Shown: in pieces, positions 24,471 to 32,755 of the stretch
Position numbering within the stretch: the first letter of the stretch is position 1
Layout of the letters: every line of letters starts with the position of its first letter
The notes under the pieces: generated by a model
The model's database searches: none
What the model saw: only the letters and a program-made list of their open reading frames with translations
Told to the model about the DNA's origin: nothing
Translations under genes and position numbers: made by a program
NCBI GenBank assembly: GCA_027451345.1
Contig: DAIDJO010000043.1
Coordinates: 1 to 64,000, forward strand
Origin: Solirubrobacterales bacterium
GTDB lineage: Bacteria; Actinomycetota; Thermoleophilia; Solirubrobacterales; Solirubrobacteraceae
Length of the DNA: 64,000 nt
Direction of reading: 5' to 3'

Positions 24471-25236
24471 CGTCGAGCGCGTCGAGCTCGAGTCGAGCGG
24501 CGCGGCGGGCGACCGTGTCTTCTTCGTGATCGACGGGCGCGACCGGATGCGCAACGGCAAGCAGCTCGGGAGCCTGCAGGCCGTCGTGGCGACGCTGCAG
24601 GACGAGTGCCTGCGGCTCGAGCTGCCCGACGGCTCGGTGGCCGAGGGCCCCGTCGAGCTTGGGGACGAGCTCACCGCGACCTTCTACTCGCGGCCGGTGA
24701 CCGTCCGTGCCGTGCTCGGGCCGTGGTCCCAGGCGCTCTCGGAACAGTGCGGCCAGCCGCTGCGTCTGGTGCACTGCCCCGGCGCCGTCGACCGCGGGCC
24801 GGCGGGCGCCGTGAGCCTCATCTCGCGCGGCTCGCTGCGGCGCCTGGGCGAGGAGGCGGACGCGGCGGACACGGCGGACGCGGCGGGCGCGGCGGACGCG
24901 GCGGACGGCGAGATCGACCCGCGGCGGTTCCGGATGCTGATCGAGGTCGACGGTGCGGCGCCCCATGCCGAGGACGACTGGGTGGGCCATCGGTTCCGCC
25001 TCGGCACGGCCGAGGTGAGCTTCACCGGGCACGTGGGCCGCTGCCTGGTCACGAGCCGCGATCCGGTGACCGGGACGGTGACGCTGCCCACCCTCGACCT
25101 GCTGCGCGGCTACCGGTCGCGGCTGCCGACCAGCGAGCCCCTCCCCTTCGGGGTCCACGGCGCCGTGCTCCGTCCGGGCACGGTCCGCGTCGGTGACCTC
25201 CTGGAGCCCGTGGAGGACGCGGAGGCAGCGGGGTGA
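24412..25236 (+). CDS. MOSC-domain protein (MOSC N-terminal barrel plus MOSC)
   Basis: A 274-residue protein. The N-terminal beta-barrel begins ALHITPVKGTRVRSVERVEL and the C-terminal MOSC domain has FRMLIEVDG and the conserved cysteine in GHVGRCLVTSRDP, the residue that carries sulfur or Mo-cofactor in MOSC sulfurases. Relatives include mARC-type YcbX proteins, but without their ferredoxin domain. A low-complexity Ala/Asp linker (ADAADTADAAG) coded by a 9-bp tandem repeat interrupts the protein near residue 155. With moaA and mobA in the window, a molybdenum-linked role is plausible. Confidence 0.88.
   Translation: MSIAVTALHITPVKGTRVRSVERVELESSGAAGDRVFFVIDGRDRMRNGKQLGSLQAVVATLQDECLRLELPDGSVAEGPVELGDELTATFYSRPVTVRAVLGPWSQALSEQCGQPLRLVHCPGAVDRGPAGAVSLISRGSLRRLGEEADAADTADAAGAADAADGEIDPRRFRMLIEVDGAAPHAEDDWVGHRFRLGTAEVSFTGHVGRCLVTSRDPVTGTVTLPTLDLLRGYRSRLPTSEPLPFGVHGAVLRPGTVRVGDLLEPVEDAEAAG
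24856..24908 (+). repeat. 9-bp tandem repeat inside the MOSC gene
   Basis: Six near-identical copies of gcggacgcg (the last partial) encode the Ala-Asp-Ala linker. Copies differ at single bases (acg, ggc). As the unit is a multiple of three, copy-number change would alter linker length without breaking the frame. Confidence 0.85.
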
Positions 25237-26051
25237 GCGGCCTGAGCGAGGGCGGGCCCGCCGCGCGGGGAGACCGGGTCGCGGTGACGGTCGACGGGCA
25301 TGTGGCGTTCGTCGCGCTCACCCGGCCGGACCGGCACAACGCGCTCGACCCGCCGATGCTCGACGCGATCATCGCCGCGGCCGAGGGCCTGCGGACGCGG
25401 AGTGGTGTCCGCGCCGTGGTGCTGCACGGCACCGGCCGCAGCTTCTGCTCGGGCCTCGACTTCCCCGCCGTCGCCGCCGCCGGTGGGCTCGAAGCGTTCG
25501 GTGCCGTGCTCGACGAACCCCCGCCCAACCGGTTCCAGCGCGTCGCGTACGACTGGATCGAGCTGCCCGTCCCGGTGATCGCCGCGGTGCACGGCCACTG
25601 CCTCGGCGGCGGCCTGCAGCTCGCGCTCGCCGCCGACATCAGGATCGCCGCCCCGGATGCGCGCCTCTCGGTGATGGAGGGCCGCTGGGGGCTGATCCCG
25701 GACATGGCGATCACCCGCACGCTCCCGCGACTCGTTGGGATCGACGTGGCGAAGGAACTCGCCTTCACGGCACGCACGGTGAGCGGCGAGCAGGCGCACC
25801 GGCTCGGCCTCGTCACCCACCTCGCCGAGGACCCGCTCGCCGCGGCGAGCGCCCTCGCCGCGGAGATCGCGACACGCTCACCCGACGCGGTCCACCGGGC
25901 CAAGCGACTGTTCGACGCGGGCTGGACCGGCTCAGCCGGGGAGACGCTGGCGCTCGAGGCGGACCTGCAGCGCGAACTGATCGGCACGCCGAATCAGCTC
26001 GCGGCGATGCGGGCGGCGGCCGGCGGCGATGCGGCCGCGTTCGACCGCTGA
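25233..26051 (+). CDS. Enoyl-CoA hydratase/crotonase family protein
   Basis: A 272-residue crotonase-fold protein with oxyanion-hole segments GTGRSFCSGLDFPAV and GHCLGGGLQLALAADIRIA. The following ARLSVMEGRWGLIPDMAITRTL carries the usual Glu/Gly region, although the typical catalytic Glu pair is not fully clear. GTG at 25233 overlaps the MOSC stop by 4 bp, so it ends a five-gene coupled series starting with the FtsH-like gene. It is distinct in sequence from the crotonase at 9894. Confidence 0.88.
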   Translation: MSGLSEGGPAARGDRVAVTVDGHVAFVALTRPDRHNALDPPMLDAIIAAAEGLRTRSGVRAVVLHGTGRSFCSGLDFPAVAAAGGLEAFGAVLDEPPPNRFQRVAYDWIELPVPVIAAVHGHCLGGGLQLALAADIRIAAPDARLSVMEGRWGLIPDMAITRTLPRLVGIDVAKELAFTARTVSGEQAHRLGLVTHLAEDPLAAASALAAEIATRSPDAVHRAKRLFDAGWTGSAGETLALEADLQRELIGTPNQLAAMRAAAGGDAAAFDR

Positions 26052-26067
26052 CCCGCGGGAAGCCGGT

Positions 26068-26250
26068 TCAGAGCGGCCGGGCGACGGTGGTGATGATGCT
26101 CGTCACCGGACCGCTGATCAGCGTCAGTGCGAGCACCGCCACGAGCGCGACCAGGGCGAGGACGAGCGCGTACTCCATCAGCGCCTGGCCCTCCTCCCCG
26201 GCGCCGAGGGCGGCGAGCCGAGCGAACGTCGATGTCAGCAGGTCACGCAT
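26068..26250 (-). CDS. Flp/Fap-type pilin
   Basis: A 60-residue type IVb (Flp) pilin. A short leader is followed by GEEGQALMEYALVLALVALVAVLAL, which has the G/E-x4-E pilin pattern (Glu five residues after the cleavage Gly) and a single hydrophobic helix. I start at the ATG at 26250, which has ggag 6 nt upstream, instead of the track start. No tad/cpa assembly genes are within the window, so it is an orphan pilin. Confidence 0.85.
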   Translation of the reverse strand: MRDLLTSTFARLAALGAGEEGQALMEYALVLALVALVAVLALTLISGPVTSIITTVARPL

Positions 26251-26317
26251 GGTTGACTCCATCGGCAGACGCGACACTCCGCTTTAGCGACGATCGTGCG
26301 CGTGCGCTGCCGGGGCC

Positions 26318-27100
26318 TCAGCCGGTGGACCGGCCGAGGAACAGCGCCACGGCGAGCCCGAGGCCGGCGAACGCGATCAGGACGCGCAGCGGAAGGTCCG
26401 GGACGACGCGGACCACCGCCGGCCCGCAGCGGCTTCCGAGCAGCACGCCGAGGGCGACCGCGGCGGCCGCCACCCAGTGGACGGGGCTGACGAAGGCGAA
26501 GATCACGGCCGCCACCAGGTTCGCCGTCGTCATCACGACGTTCTTGATCGCGTTGGTGACCGGCAGCGGCTCGAGGGTCTCCAACGACAGGACCGCGAGC
26601 ATGATGATGCCCGCCCCCGCGCCGAAGTAGCCGCCGTACACCCCGATCAGGAGGACCGGCAGACGGCGTCCCCACGACGGCCGGCCGCGTGCCGCGTCCG
26701 GCGACTCGACCAGCCGCCGGCGCTCGAGCGCGGAGCGCAGGGGGTCGCGCACCAGGAGCAGCAGTGACCCGAACGCGATCAACCACGGCACCACCCGCTG
26801 AAAGGTGCCGGCGCTGCCCCAGAGCAGCAGCCCCGCGCCGATCGCGCCCCCCACCCCCGCCCAGAGCGAGAGGGTCCCGACCCGTCGACCGTGTCCGCGC
26901 AACTCGTCGCGGGCTCCGGCGGCGCTGCCCGGACCGTTGCTGAGCAGGCCGACCGTGTTGGTGACGTTCGCCGCCAGCGGGCTCAGGCCGAGGCCGAGCA
27001 GCGCCGGATAGCTCACGAGCGAGGCCAGCCCCGCCACCGATCCGGTCAGGCCGGCGCCGATTCCGGCCAGCACCAGCAGTAGTACGTGAACGGGGCTCAT
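26318..27100 (-). CDS. TauE/SafE-family membrane transporter
   Basis: A 260-residue polytopic protein with about eight hydrophobic helices in two homologous halves. The N-terminal half is GIGAGLTGSVAGLASLVSYPALL and ANVTNTVGLL; the C-terminal half is GVYGGYFGAGAGIIML and TNAIKNVVMTTAN. These are the conserved inverted-repeat motifs of the family, which exports sulfite, sulfoacetate or other organosulfur anions. The actual substrate is not predictable. The start is taken at the ATG at 27100 (MSPVHVLL). It lies just downstream of the tRNA-Gln terminator. Confidence 0.9.
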   Translation of the reverse strand: MSPVHVLLLVLAGIGAGLTGSVAGLASLVSYPALLGLGLSPLAANVTNTVGLLSNGPGSAAGARDELRGHGRRVGTLSLWAGVGGAIGAGLLLWGSAGTFQRVVPWLIAFGSLLLLVRDPLRSALERRRLVESPDAARGRPSWGRRLPVLLIGVYGGYFGAGAGIIMLAVLSLETLEPLPVTNAIKNVVMTTANLVAAVIFAFVSPVHWVAAAAVALGVLLGSRCGPAVVRVVPDLPLRVLIAFAGLGLAVALFLGRSTG

Positions 27101-27111
27101 GCCACGAGAAA

Positions 27112-27129
27112 GCCCCGTGTGCACGGGGC
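27112..27129 (-). terminator. Terminator of tRNA-Gln
   Basis: Hairpin gccccgtg-tg-cacggggc followed on the minus strand by TTTCTC, located 10 nt after the tRNA 3' end. It insulates the TauE gene from tRNA transcription. Confidence 0.75.
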
Positions 27130-27139
27130 CTCAGAGAAG

Positions 27140-27211
27140 CTGCGGGACAAGGACTCGAACCTTGAATACCAGGGCCAGAACCTGGCGTGTTGCCAATTAC
27201 ACCATCCCGCA
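27140..27211 (-). tRNA. tRNA-Gln (anticodon CTG)
   Basis: A 72-nt tRNA. Acceptor stem tgcggga/tcccgca, D-arm ggtgtaattggcaacac, anticodon stem ccagg/cctgg with loop ttCTGgc, T-arm aggttcgagtcct. The weak U1-A72 pair is typical of tRNA-Gln. CCA is not encoded. It reads CAG codons. Confidence 0.96.
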
Positions 27212-27243
27212 ATTTGGCTCGGGCGAGTATAGCCGCGGCTCTG

Positions 27244-27269
27244 TGATCCGGATTCGAGGGCACTGCGTA
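27244..27269 (+). promoter_or_regulatory. Putative ECF-sigma promoter (TGATCC-N16-CGTA) of the ferritin-like gene
   Basis: TGATCC at 27244-27249 and GCGTA ending at 27269 have exactly the spacing found upstream of sigK and of the COG2907 operon. This puts transcription about 65 nt before the ATG at 27344. The shared motif suggests this gene belongs to the local SigK-like regulon. Confidence 0.65.
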
Positions 27270-27343
27270 GAGGCTGAGTGAGCGACCCGAGTTGCTCAGG
27301 CCAACCCGGTCAACCGGGCAACACCCCACGAAGGAGCAATCGC

Positions 27344-27976
27344 ATGACCGAAGCTGCTGCCGGACTCAGTCGCGGCCAGTTCATTCGCAACGCCGCCAAG
27401 GGAAGCCTCGTGCTGGTCGGAACCGGTGGCGTTCTGGCCTCAATGGACGGAATCGCGTTCGCCAAGTCATCGGGCCTGACGAAGAGCGACATCACGGTGC
27501 TGCAGACCGGCTACATCGCCGAGACCCTCGCCGTCACGGTCTATGAGGCGATCGTCAACACCTACTTCACGAAGCTCAAGCTGGACCCCGGAAACCTGAA
27601 CTACTTCCGGGCCGCCCTGAAGGACGAGCGCGAGCACCTCGCCGCGTGGAAGAAGGCGCTCGGCCCCAAGAACACGCCGACCGGGTTCAACCTCACCGTG
27701 CCCGGGAAGTACGTCGCGAGCAAGCTCGCCCTGGCGCGCACCGGGGCGGCGCTCGAGGAGGCGTTCGTCTCGACCTACCTGGGGGCGATCGACGAGTTCT
27801 CCTCCCCGGAGCTGAAGACCGCGGCGGGTGGCGTGGCCGCCAACGAGGCGACCCACTACTCGTTCTTCGACGCGATCCTGCCGAACGGCTCCGCCGTGCT
27901 GCCCCCGTTCGGCCCGAAGCCGATCACCGCAGGCGCAGCCGCCGCCACGCTGAAGAAGCTCGGATTCCTCGCCTGA
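27344..27976 (+). CDS. Exported ferritin-like-domain protein
   Basis: A 210-residue protein. The N-terminus LSRGQFIRNAAKGSLVLVGTGGVLA looks like a Tat-type or general export signal (SRGQFIR, lacking the second Arg of a full twin-arginine motif). The mature part is a four-helix ferritin-like domain with two ExxH pairs (EREH in DEREHLAAW, EATH in NEATHYSFF) and extra Glu in AETLAVTVYE and GAALEEAF. It is probably a di-iron protein; activity is unknown. Strong aaggag ribosome site upstream of 27344. An ECF-type promoter motif lies upstream and a strong terminator follows. Confidence 0.85.
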   Translation: MTEAAAGLSRGQFIRNAAKGSLVLVGTGGVLASMDGIAFAKSSGLTKSDITVLQTGYIAETLAVTVYEAIVNTYFTKLKLDPGNLNYFRAALKDEREHLAAWKKALGPKNTPTGFNLTVPGKYVASKLALARTGAALEEAFVSTYLGAIDEFSSPELKTAAGGVAANEATHYSFFDAILPNGSAVLPPFGPKPITAGAAAATLKKLGFLA

Positions 27977-27988
27977 CGCGATCCGCTC

Positions 27989-28025
27989 ACCCCGGTTCGG
28001 CTCGCCGCACGAGCCGAACCGGGGT
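27989..28025. terminator. Strong hairpin terminator after the ferritin-like gene
   Basis: A perfect 16-bp inverted repeat (accccggttcggctcg and its complement) with a 5-nt loop lies 13 bp after the stop codon. It separates the ferritin-like gene from the photolyase, which therefore needs its own promoter. Confidence 0.85.
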
Positions 28026-28030
28026 TGCGG

Positions 28031-28036
28031 TACGGT
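28031..28036 (+). promoter_or_regulatory. Putative -10 of leaderless photolyase transcript (TACGGT-N6-ATG)
   Basis: TACGGT ends 6 nt before the photolyase ATG at 28043 and directly follows the terminator hairpin. The spacing matches other leaderless candidates in this window. No -35 element is evident, as most upstream sequence is the hairpin. Confidence 0.4.
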
Positions 28037-28042
28037 CGCGCC

Positions 28043-29470
28043 ATGACCGCTCTGCTCTGGCTCAGACGCGACCTGCGCCTGCACGACAACCCGGCGCTCG
28101 CGGCCGCGCTCGAGGAGCACGACACCGTCGTGCCCGTATTCTGTCTCGACGAGCGCCTGCTGAGCGGGCGCCATCGCTCGGCTCCCCGTGCCGCGTTCCT
28201 GAGCGCGTGCCTGGCCGAGCTCGACCGCGACCTTCGGGCGCGCGGCTCGCGACTGGTGATCCGCACCGGTCGGCCCGAGGCCGAGCTGCCCCGCCTCGCC
28301 GAGGCAGTGGACGCCGCCGAGGTGTACGCCGCCGCGGACGTGAGCCCCTTCGCCCGCCGCCGCGATCACGCCACCGCGCGGGCGCTGCAGCCGCTCGGAG
28401 CCCGGCTGCGCCTGAGGCCCGGATGCTTCGTGGTTGATGATCCCACCCCGATCCTGAGCGGCGCCGGAACGCCGTACACGGTCTTCACACCCTTCCACCG
28501 ACGCTGGCTGGCGGAGCCGCGCCGCGTCGTGCTCGGAGCGCCGGCGGAGCTCCCGAGCGTCCCGCGGGAGATCGGCTCCGACGCGCTGCCGGCGCTCGGC
28601 GAACTGCCACCCCGACCCGCCGTCGCCCCAGGGGAGGCGGCCGGCCGCGCACGGCTGCTCGAGTTCACGTCGGCGGGCGCGGCGGGGTACGGCCGGGCGC
28701 ACGACGCGCTCTCCGAGGCCGGCACCTCGCGCCTGTCGCCGTACCTGCACTTCGGCTGCATCTCGGCCCGGGAGCTCGAGAGCCGACTGCCGGAGGGCGT
28801 CGGGGGTGACCAGGCGCGCCGCCAGCTGTGCTGGCGCGACTTCTACGCGCACGTGCTGCGCCACCACCCCGGCAACGTCGAGGCTGAACAACAGGGGGCG
28901 CTGCGCCGGCGCATCCGCTGGTCGCGCTCACAGACCGCCTTCGACGCGTGGCGCGAGGGCCGCACCGGTTACCCGCTGGTCGACGCCGGGATGCGGGAGC
29001 TCGCCCTCACCGGCTACATGCACAACCGCGCGCGGCTCGTGGTCGGCTCGTTTCTCGTCAAGGACATGGGTATCGACTGGCGCTGGGGCGAGCGCTGGTT
29101 CATGCGGTCGCTGCTCGACGGCGACGAGGCCAACAACAACGGCAACTGGCAGTGGATCGCCTCCGTGGGCGTCGATCCCCAGCCCCCGTCGCGCCGGATG
29201 TTCAACCCCACGCGGCAGATGGAGCGCTTCGACCCGGACGGCGCGTACGTGCGCCGGCACGTGCCCGAGCTGCGCCCCGTGCCCGACGAGTACCTCCGCG
29301 AGCCGTGGACGATGCCCGAGGAGCTCCAGCGCCGGGTGGGGTGCGTGATCGGACGGGACTATCCGGCGCCGATCCTCGACCACGCGCAGGCCCGCCGCGA
29401 GGCGATCGCCCGCTACGCACAGGCGCGCGCCGCGGCCGATTCCGCGCGGGCTCCGGGCGACGACGCCTGA
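28043..29470 (+). CDS. phr: Class I deoxyribodipyrimidine photolyase
   Basis: A 475-residue light-driven DNA repair enzyme. The N-terminal alpha/beta antenna domain (LLWLRRDLRLHDNPAL) is followed by the helical FAD domain with YLHFGCISAREL, CWRDFYAHVLRHHP, GYPLVDAGMRELALTGYMHNRARL and WGERWFMRSLLDGDEANNNGNWQWIASVG. The last block, with DxDxANNxGNWQW spacing, is typical of CPD photolyases. The ATG at 28043 is preferred to the TTG of the track. It converges with the CFA-type methyltransferase in a light-stress cluster. Confidence 0.96.
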   Translation: MTALLWLRRDLRLHDNPALAAALEEHDTVVPVFCLDERLLSGRHRSAPRAAFLSACLAELDRDLRARGSRLVIRTGRPEAELPRLAEAVDAAEVYAAADVSPFARRRDHATARALQPLGARLRLRPGCFVVDDPTPILSGAGTPYTVFTPFHRRWLAEPRRVVLGAPAELPSVPREIGSDALPALGELPPRPAVAPGEAAGRARLLEFTSAGAAGYGRAHDALSEAGTSRLSPYLHFGCISARELESRLPEGVGGDQARRQLCWRDFYAHVLRHHPGNVEAEQQGALRRRIRWSRSQTAFDAWREGRTGYPLVDAGMRELALTGYMHNRARLVVGSFLVKDMGIDWRWGERWFMRSLLDGDEANNNGNWQWIASVGVDPQPPSRRMFNPTRQMERFDPDGAYVRRHVPELRPVPDEYLREPWTMPEELQRRVGCVIGRDYPAPILDHAQARREAIARYAQARAAADSARAPGDDA

Positions 29471-29502
29471 GCGCGCGGAGGTCGGGCGCGGCCGGGCCGC
29501 CG

Positions 29503-30726
29503 TCATCCGGCGATCATCACCGCCTCGTGCGACGACCTCGCGATCCGGAACTCCGGCTTGCCGAGCAGGATCTGCACGTCCCCGATCCGCCGCTCGGCGA
29601 ACCCGCCCTCGCAGTACGCGAGGTACAGGCTCCAGATCCGGCGGAACCGCTCGTCGTAGCCGAGCTCCTGCAGCAGCGCGGTGTTGGCGAGGAGGTTGAC
29701 GCGCCAGCGCCGCAGCGTCTCGACGTAGTGCTGGGTCAGGTCCTCCAGGTTGAGCACCTGCAGGTCGGTGCGTCGCGCGAGCGCCCGCGTGATGACCGCC
29801 AGCGAGGGCAGCGCACCGCCCGGGAAGATGTACTCCTTGATGAACGATCGGGTCGCCTTCTCGACCGCGTAGGCCCGGTCGTCGATCGTGATCGCCTGCA
29901 GGAGCATCGCGCCGTCGGGTTCGAGCAGCGCCGAACAATGCTCGAGGAACGGACCGAACCCGCGCCAGCCGACGGCCTCGATCATCTCGATCGAGACGAG
30001 CTTGTCGTAGCGCCCGCGCAGATCTCGGAAATCCTTGTCGAGCACGGTGATCAGGTCCGACAGCCCGGCCGCGGCGACCCGTTCGGTCACGTAGCGGTGC
30101 TGCTCGCGGGAGATCGTCGTCGTCGTCACGTGGCAGCCGCGCGTCGTGGCGGCATGCAGCGCGAACGACCCCCACCCGGAGCCGATCTCGAGCACCCGAT
30201 CGTCCCGCCCCAGGCTCAGCTTCTCGCAGACGAGCTCGAGCTTGGCGAGCTGGGCGTCCTCGAGCGACATCTCCGGATCCCCGAAGAGCGCGCAGGAGTA
30301 GGTCATCGTCGGGTCGAGCATCTGTGAGAACAGCTCGTTGCCGAGGTCGTAATGGGCGGCGATGTCCCGGCGACGCTGATCCCGCCCGCCGGGGCGCACC
30401 GCGGCGCGAGCCAGCTCGACCGGTCGCAGAACGGGAGCCGCGACCTGCCGCAGGCGATCGAGCGCCGGCATCGCCCGCGCGGCGAGCCGGACGAGCGCCA
30501 CCAGGTCGGGCGAGTCCCAGAGACCATCGGCGTAGGCATCGGCCAGGGCGAGGCTGCCTCCGAGAAACGCCGTCCAGACCTGCTCGGACCGAAGCTCCAT
30601 CGTCGCCGCCAGCGAGCCGGACCCGTAGCGGCGCGCGGACCCGTCCGGCGCGATGATCGTCAGCGTTCCTCGCCCGAGACGCCGAAGCGATTGCTCCAGC
30701 AGCCAGCCGACCACTGCCTCATTCAT
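29503..30726 (-). CDS. Cyclopropane-fatty-acyl-phospholipid synthase family methyltransferase
   Basis: A 407-residue SAM-dependent enzyme acting on unsaturated acyl chains of membrane phospholipids. SAM motif I is VLEIGSGWGSFALHAA. Also present are YDKLVSIEMIEAVG with the active-site Glu, the bicarbonate/substrate region AHYDLGNELF and MTYSCALF, and EYIFPGGALPS. The product could be a cyclopropane, mid-chain methyl or furan-precursor fatty acid. The start (ATG 30726) overlaps the DUF1365 stop by 4 bp. Last gene of the COG2907-DUF1365-cfa unit, an order also known next to sigK-rskA in Mycobacterium (ufaA1 region). Confidence 0.9.
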   Translation of the reverse strand: MNEAVVGWLLEQSLRRLGRGTLTIIAPDGSARRYGSGSLAATMELRSEQVWTAFLGGSLALADAYADGLWDSPDLVALVRLAARAMPALDRLRQVAAPVLRPVELARAAVRPGGRDQRRRDIAAHYDLGNELFSQMLDPTMTYSCALFGDPEMSLEDAQLAKLELVCEKLSLGRDDRVLEIGSGWGSFALHAATTRGCHVTTTTISREQHRYVTERVAAAGLSDLITVLDKDFRDLRGRYDKLVSIEMIEAVGWRGFGPFLEHCSALLEPDGAMLLQAITIDDRAYAVEKATRSFIKEYIFPGGALPSLAVITRALARRTDLQVLNLEDLTQHYVETLRRWRVNLLANTALLQELGYDERFRRIWSLYLAYCEGGFAERRIGDVQILLGKPEFRIARSSHEAVMIAG

Positions 30727-31478
30727 ACCGTGCCTCCCTGCGGATGTGGGTAGGAGCGCACGCCGGCCAGGCGCAGGGCCAGCGCGTGCCCGTAGATGAA
30801 GCCGAGAGTGCGCAGCGCGACGAGCGGATAGCGCACGAGCATGCGACGAACGGCCGCCGGGGTGAGCTCCACCCGCTCCATGGCGAATGAGGCGACGAAC
30901 TCCCGCTCGCCCGCGCGATGGTTCTCGATCGCCACCCACACCCGATCGGCGGGCGCGGCCGCGGTGAACTCGTACACCTGGTCCATGGGCATGAACGGCG
31001 AGACGTGCAGGCGCTTGTCGAGCCGACCGGTGCCACCCGGCATCGCATAGGCGTGGCGATCGCCCCACGGCGTGTTGGTGACCTCGGCGAGGACCGCCAG
31101 CAGCTGCTCGCCGCCGTCGTCGAAGCAGTAGTAGAAGCTCACGGGGTTGAAGCAGATCCCGAAGGACCGCAGGGTGGTGAGGAGGCGGATCGGCCCTCCC
31201 GGCCGCACGCCGAGCTGCCGCTCGACCGTATCGCGGACCGCGGTGGCCAGGTCGAGCCCGGGGTCCCCGTGGTAATCCGAGCGGCGGAACCGAAGCGCTC
31301 CCGGCGTGCGGCGGAGGAGCCGCCCACCGAGCAGTCCGGGGAGCTCGTCCAGATCGATGTAGGTCATCGCGACACGGTGGTGAAACTGGCGGCTCGGCCT
31401 GAGCCGACGGTGCACGAGCATGCCCTCATACAGGCAGCTCGCCTCGCGGGCGCCGGGCTGGCGGTGCAGCCCGCTCAC
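30723..31478 (-). CDS. DUF1365 family protein
   Basis: A 251-residue protein of the DUF1365 family. Characteristic segments are YEGMLVHRRLRPSRQFHHRVAMTYIDLDELP, FGICFNPVSFYYCFD and EVTNTPWGDRHAY. It is usually encoded between COG2907 flavoproteins and CFA-type methyltransferases, exactly as here, and is presumed to act in the same lipid modification. Its chemistry is not established. It overlaps both neighbours by 4 bp, so all three are translated together. Confidence 0.9.
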   Translation of the reverse strand: MSGLHRQPGAREASCLYEGMLVHRRLRPSRQFHHRVAMTYIDLDELPGLLGGRLLRRTPGALRFRRSDYHGDPGLDLATAVRDTVERQLGVRPGGPIRLLTTLRSFGICFNPVSFYYCFDDGGEQLLAVLAEVTNTPWGDRHAYAMPGGTGRLDKRLHVSPFMPMDQVYEFTAAAPADRVWVAIENHRAGEREFVASFAMERVELTPAAVRRMLVRYPLVALRTLGFIYGHALALRLAGVRSYPHPQGGTV

Positions 31479-32719
31479 AACCGCACTCCGAAGGTGTCAC
31501 CGACCCGCAGCGCGCTCTGCACCCCGTCCTCGTGGAAGCCCCACGACCAGTACGCCCCGCAGTAATGCGTCCGGCTCTCGAGGCCGGAGATCTCCTCGTA
31601 GCGACGTTGGGCCCGCACGCCGGCGGGGGTGTAGACCGGGTGCGCGTAGGCGATGCGCTTGATCACGCGGTCCGGGTCGATGCGCTCGCCCAGGTTGAGC
31701 GTCACGCAGAAGTCGTGCTGACTGCTGAGCTGCTGCAGGCGGTTCAGGTGGTAGGTCACGGTCGTGCGCCCCGTCGGACGGTCGAGCAGGTGGTAGTTCC
31801 AGCTGGCCCAGGCCGCCCGCTGGTCGGGGAGGATCGAGGTGTCGGTGTGGAGGATGGCCTCATTCTCCTGGTAGGGGATCGCGCCGAGAATCTCGCGCTC
31901 CCGCCAGGTCGCGTCAGCGAGCATGTCGAGCGCCTGATCGGAGTGGGCGGCGATCACGACCTGGTCGAAGGTCAGGGGCTCGGCGCCGTCGACGCGCACG
32001 GTCACGGCGTGCGTCCCGCGGGTGATCGAGCGGACGGGGGTGGCGAGGCGGACACGGTCGCGAAACCCCGCGCTCAGGGCCTCGACGTAGCGCTCCGAGC
32101 CGCCGACGACGGTCCGCCAGCGGGGCCGGCCGGTGAGGCTGAGCATGCCGTGGTTATCGAAGAAGCGAGCGAGGAACAGGGCCGGGAAGCTCCACATCTG
32201 ACGCGGGTCGGCGGACCAGACGGCCGCCGCCTGGGGCACGAGCAGACGCTCGACGAAGAAGCGGGAGAAGCCGTGCCCCTGCAGCCAGGCGCGCAGCGAC
32301 ACCTGCTCGTCCCCGCTCTCCAGCAGCCGCCGGGCGGCGCGCTGGAAGCGCGGGACCTCCGAGAGCATCCGTACGAACGACGGGTTGAGCGCGGTGCTGC
32401 GCGCGGCGAACACCCCGCGCAGCGAGTGGCTCGCGTAGGCGAAGGAGCGGCCGTCGCTCACCCCGAAGCTCATGTCGGAGGGCTGCGAGCGCACCTCGAG
32501 CCGCGCAAGCAGACGCTCGAACCCGGGATAGTTGCGATCGTTGAACACGATGAACCCGGTGTCGAGGTGCTGGGTCTCCTGCGCCGAGTCGAACCGCACG
32601 GTGTGGGAGTGCCCGCCGAGGCGGGGCTCGGCCTCAAAGACGGTGATCTCGTGCTGACGGTGCAGCAGATAGGCGGCGGTCAGGCCGGAGACACCGGCGC
32701 CGACGATGGCGATCCTCAT
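31475..32719 (-). CDS. COG2907-type FAD-dependent amine-oxidase-like protein
   Basis: A 414-residue flavoprotein. The N-terminal Rossmann motif IAIVGAGVSGLTAAYLL, then VFEAEPRLGGHSHTV and HLDTGFIVFNDRNYPGF, are typical of COG2907; the C-terminal FAD segment is YCGAYWSWGFHEDGVQSALRVG. In proteobacterial singlet-oxygen regulons a homologue works with a CFA-type enzyme on fatty acids, so desaturation of a modified acyl chain is a reasonable guess. An ECF-type promoter motif ends 11 bp before the start codon; tagga is the likely ribosome site. Confidence 0.88.
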   Translation of the reverse strand: MRIAIVGAGVSGLTAAYLLHRQHEITVFEAEPRLGGHSHTVRFDSAQETQHLDTGFIVFNDRNYPGFERLLARLEVRSQPSDMSFGVSDGRSFAYASHSLRGVFAARSTALNPSFVRMLSEVPRFQRAARRLLESGDEQVSLRAWLQGHGFSRFFVERLLVPQAAAVWSADPRQMWSFPALFLARFFDNHGMLSLTGRPRWRTVVGGSERYVEALSAGFRDRVRLATPVRSITRGTHAVTVRVDGAEPLTFDQVVIAAHSDQALDMLADATWREREILGAIPYQENEAILHTDTSILPDQRAAWASWNYHLLDRPTGRTTVTYHLNRLQQLSSQHDFCVTLNLGERIDPDRVIKRIAYAHPVYTPAGVRAQRRYEEISGLESRTHYCGAYWSWGFHEDGVQSALRVGDTFGVRL

Positions 32720-32729
32720 CGCTGACTCC

Positions 32730-32755
32730 TACGCGGGCCGGGCAGCCGTGGATCA
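32730..32755 (-). promoter_or_regulatory. Putative ECF-sigma promoter (TGATCC-N16-CGTA) of the COG2907-DUF1365-cfa operon
   Basis: On the minus strand TGATCC (32755-32750), 16 nt, then CGTA (32733-32730). The first three bases of TGATCC are the stop codon of the upstream merR gene. Spacing and sequence equal those before sigK and the ferritin-like gene. It would let the operon be induced independently of merR. Confidence 0.7.

Noticed and set aside
24856-24908. CRISPR-like repeat array
   Set aside because: Units are only 9 bp, contiguous, without spacers, and in frame with the MOSC protein.
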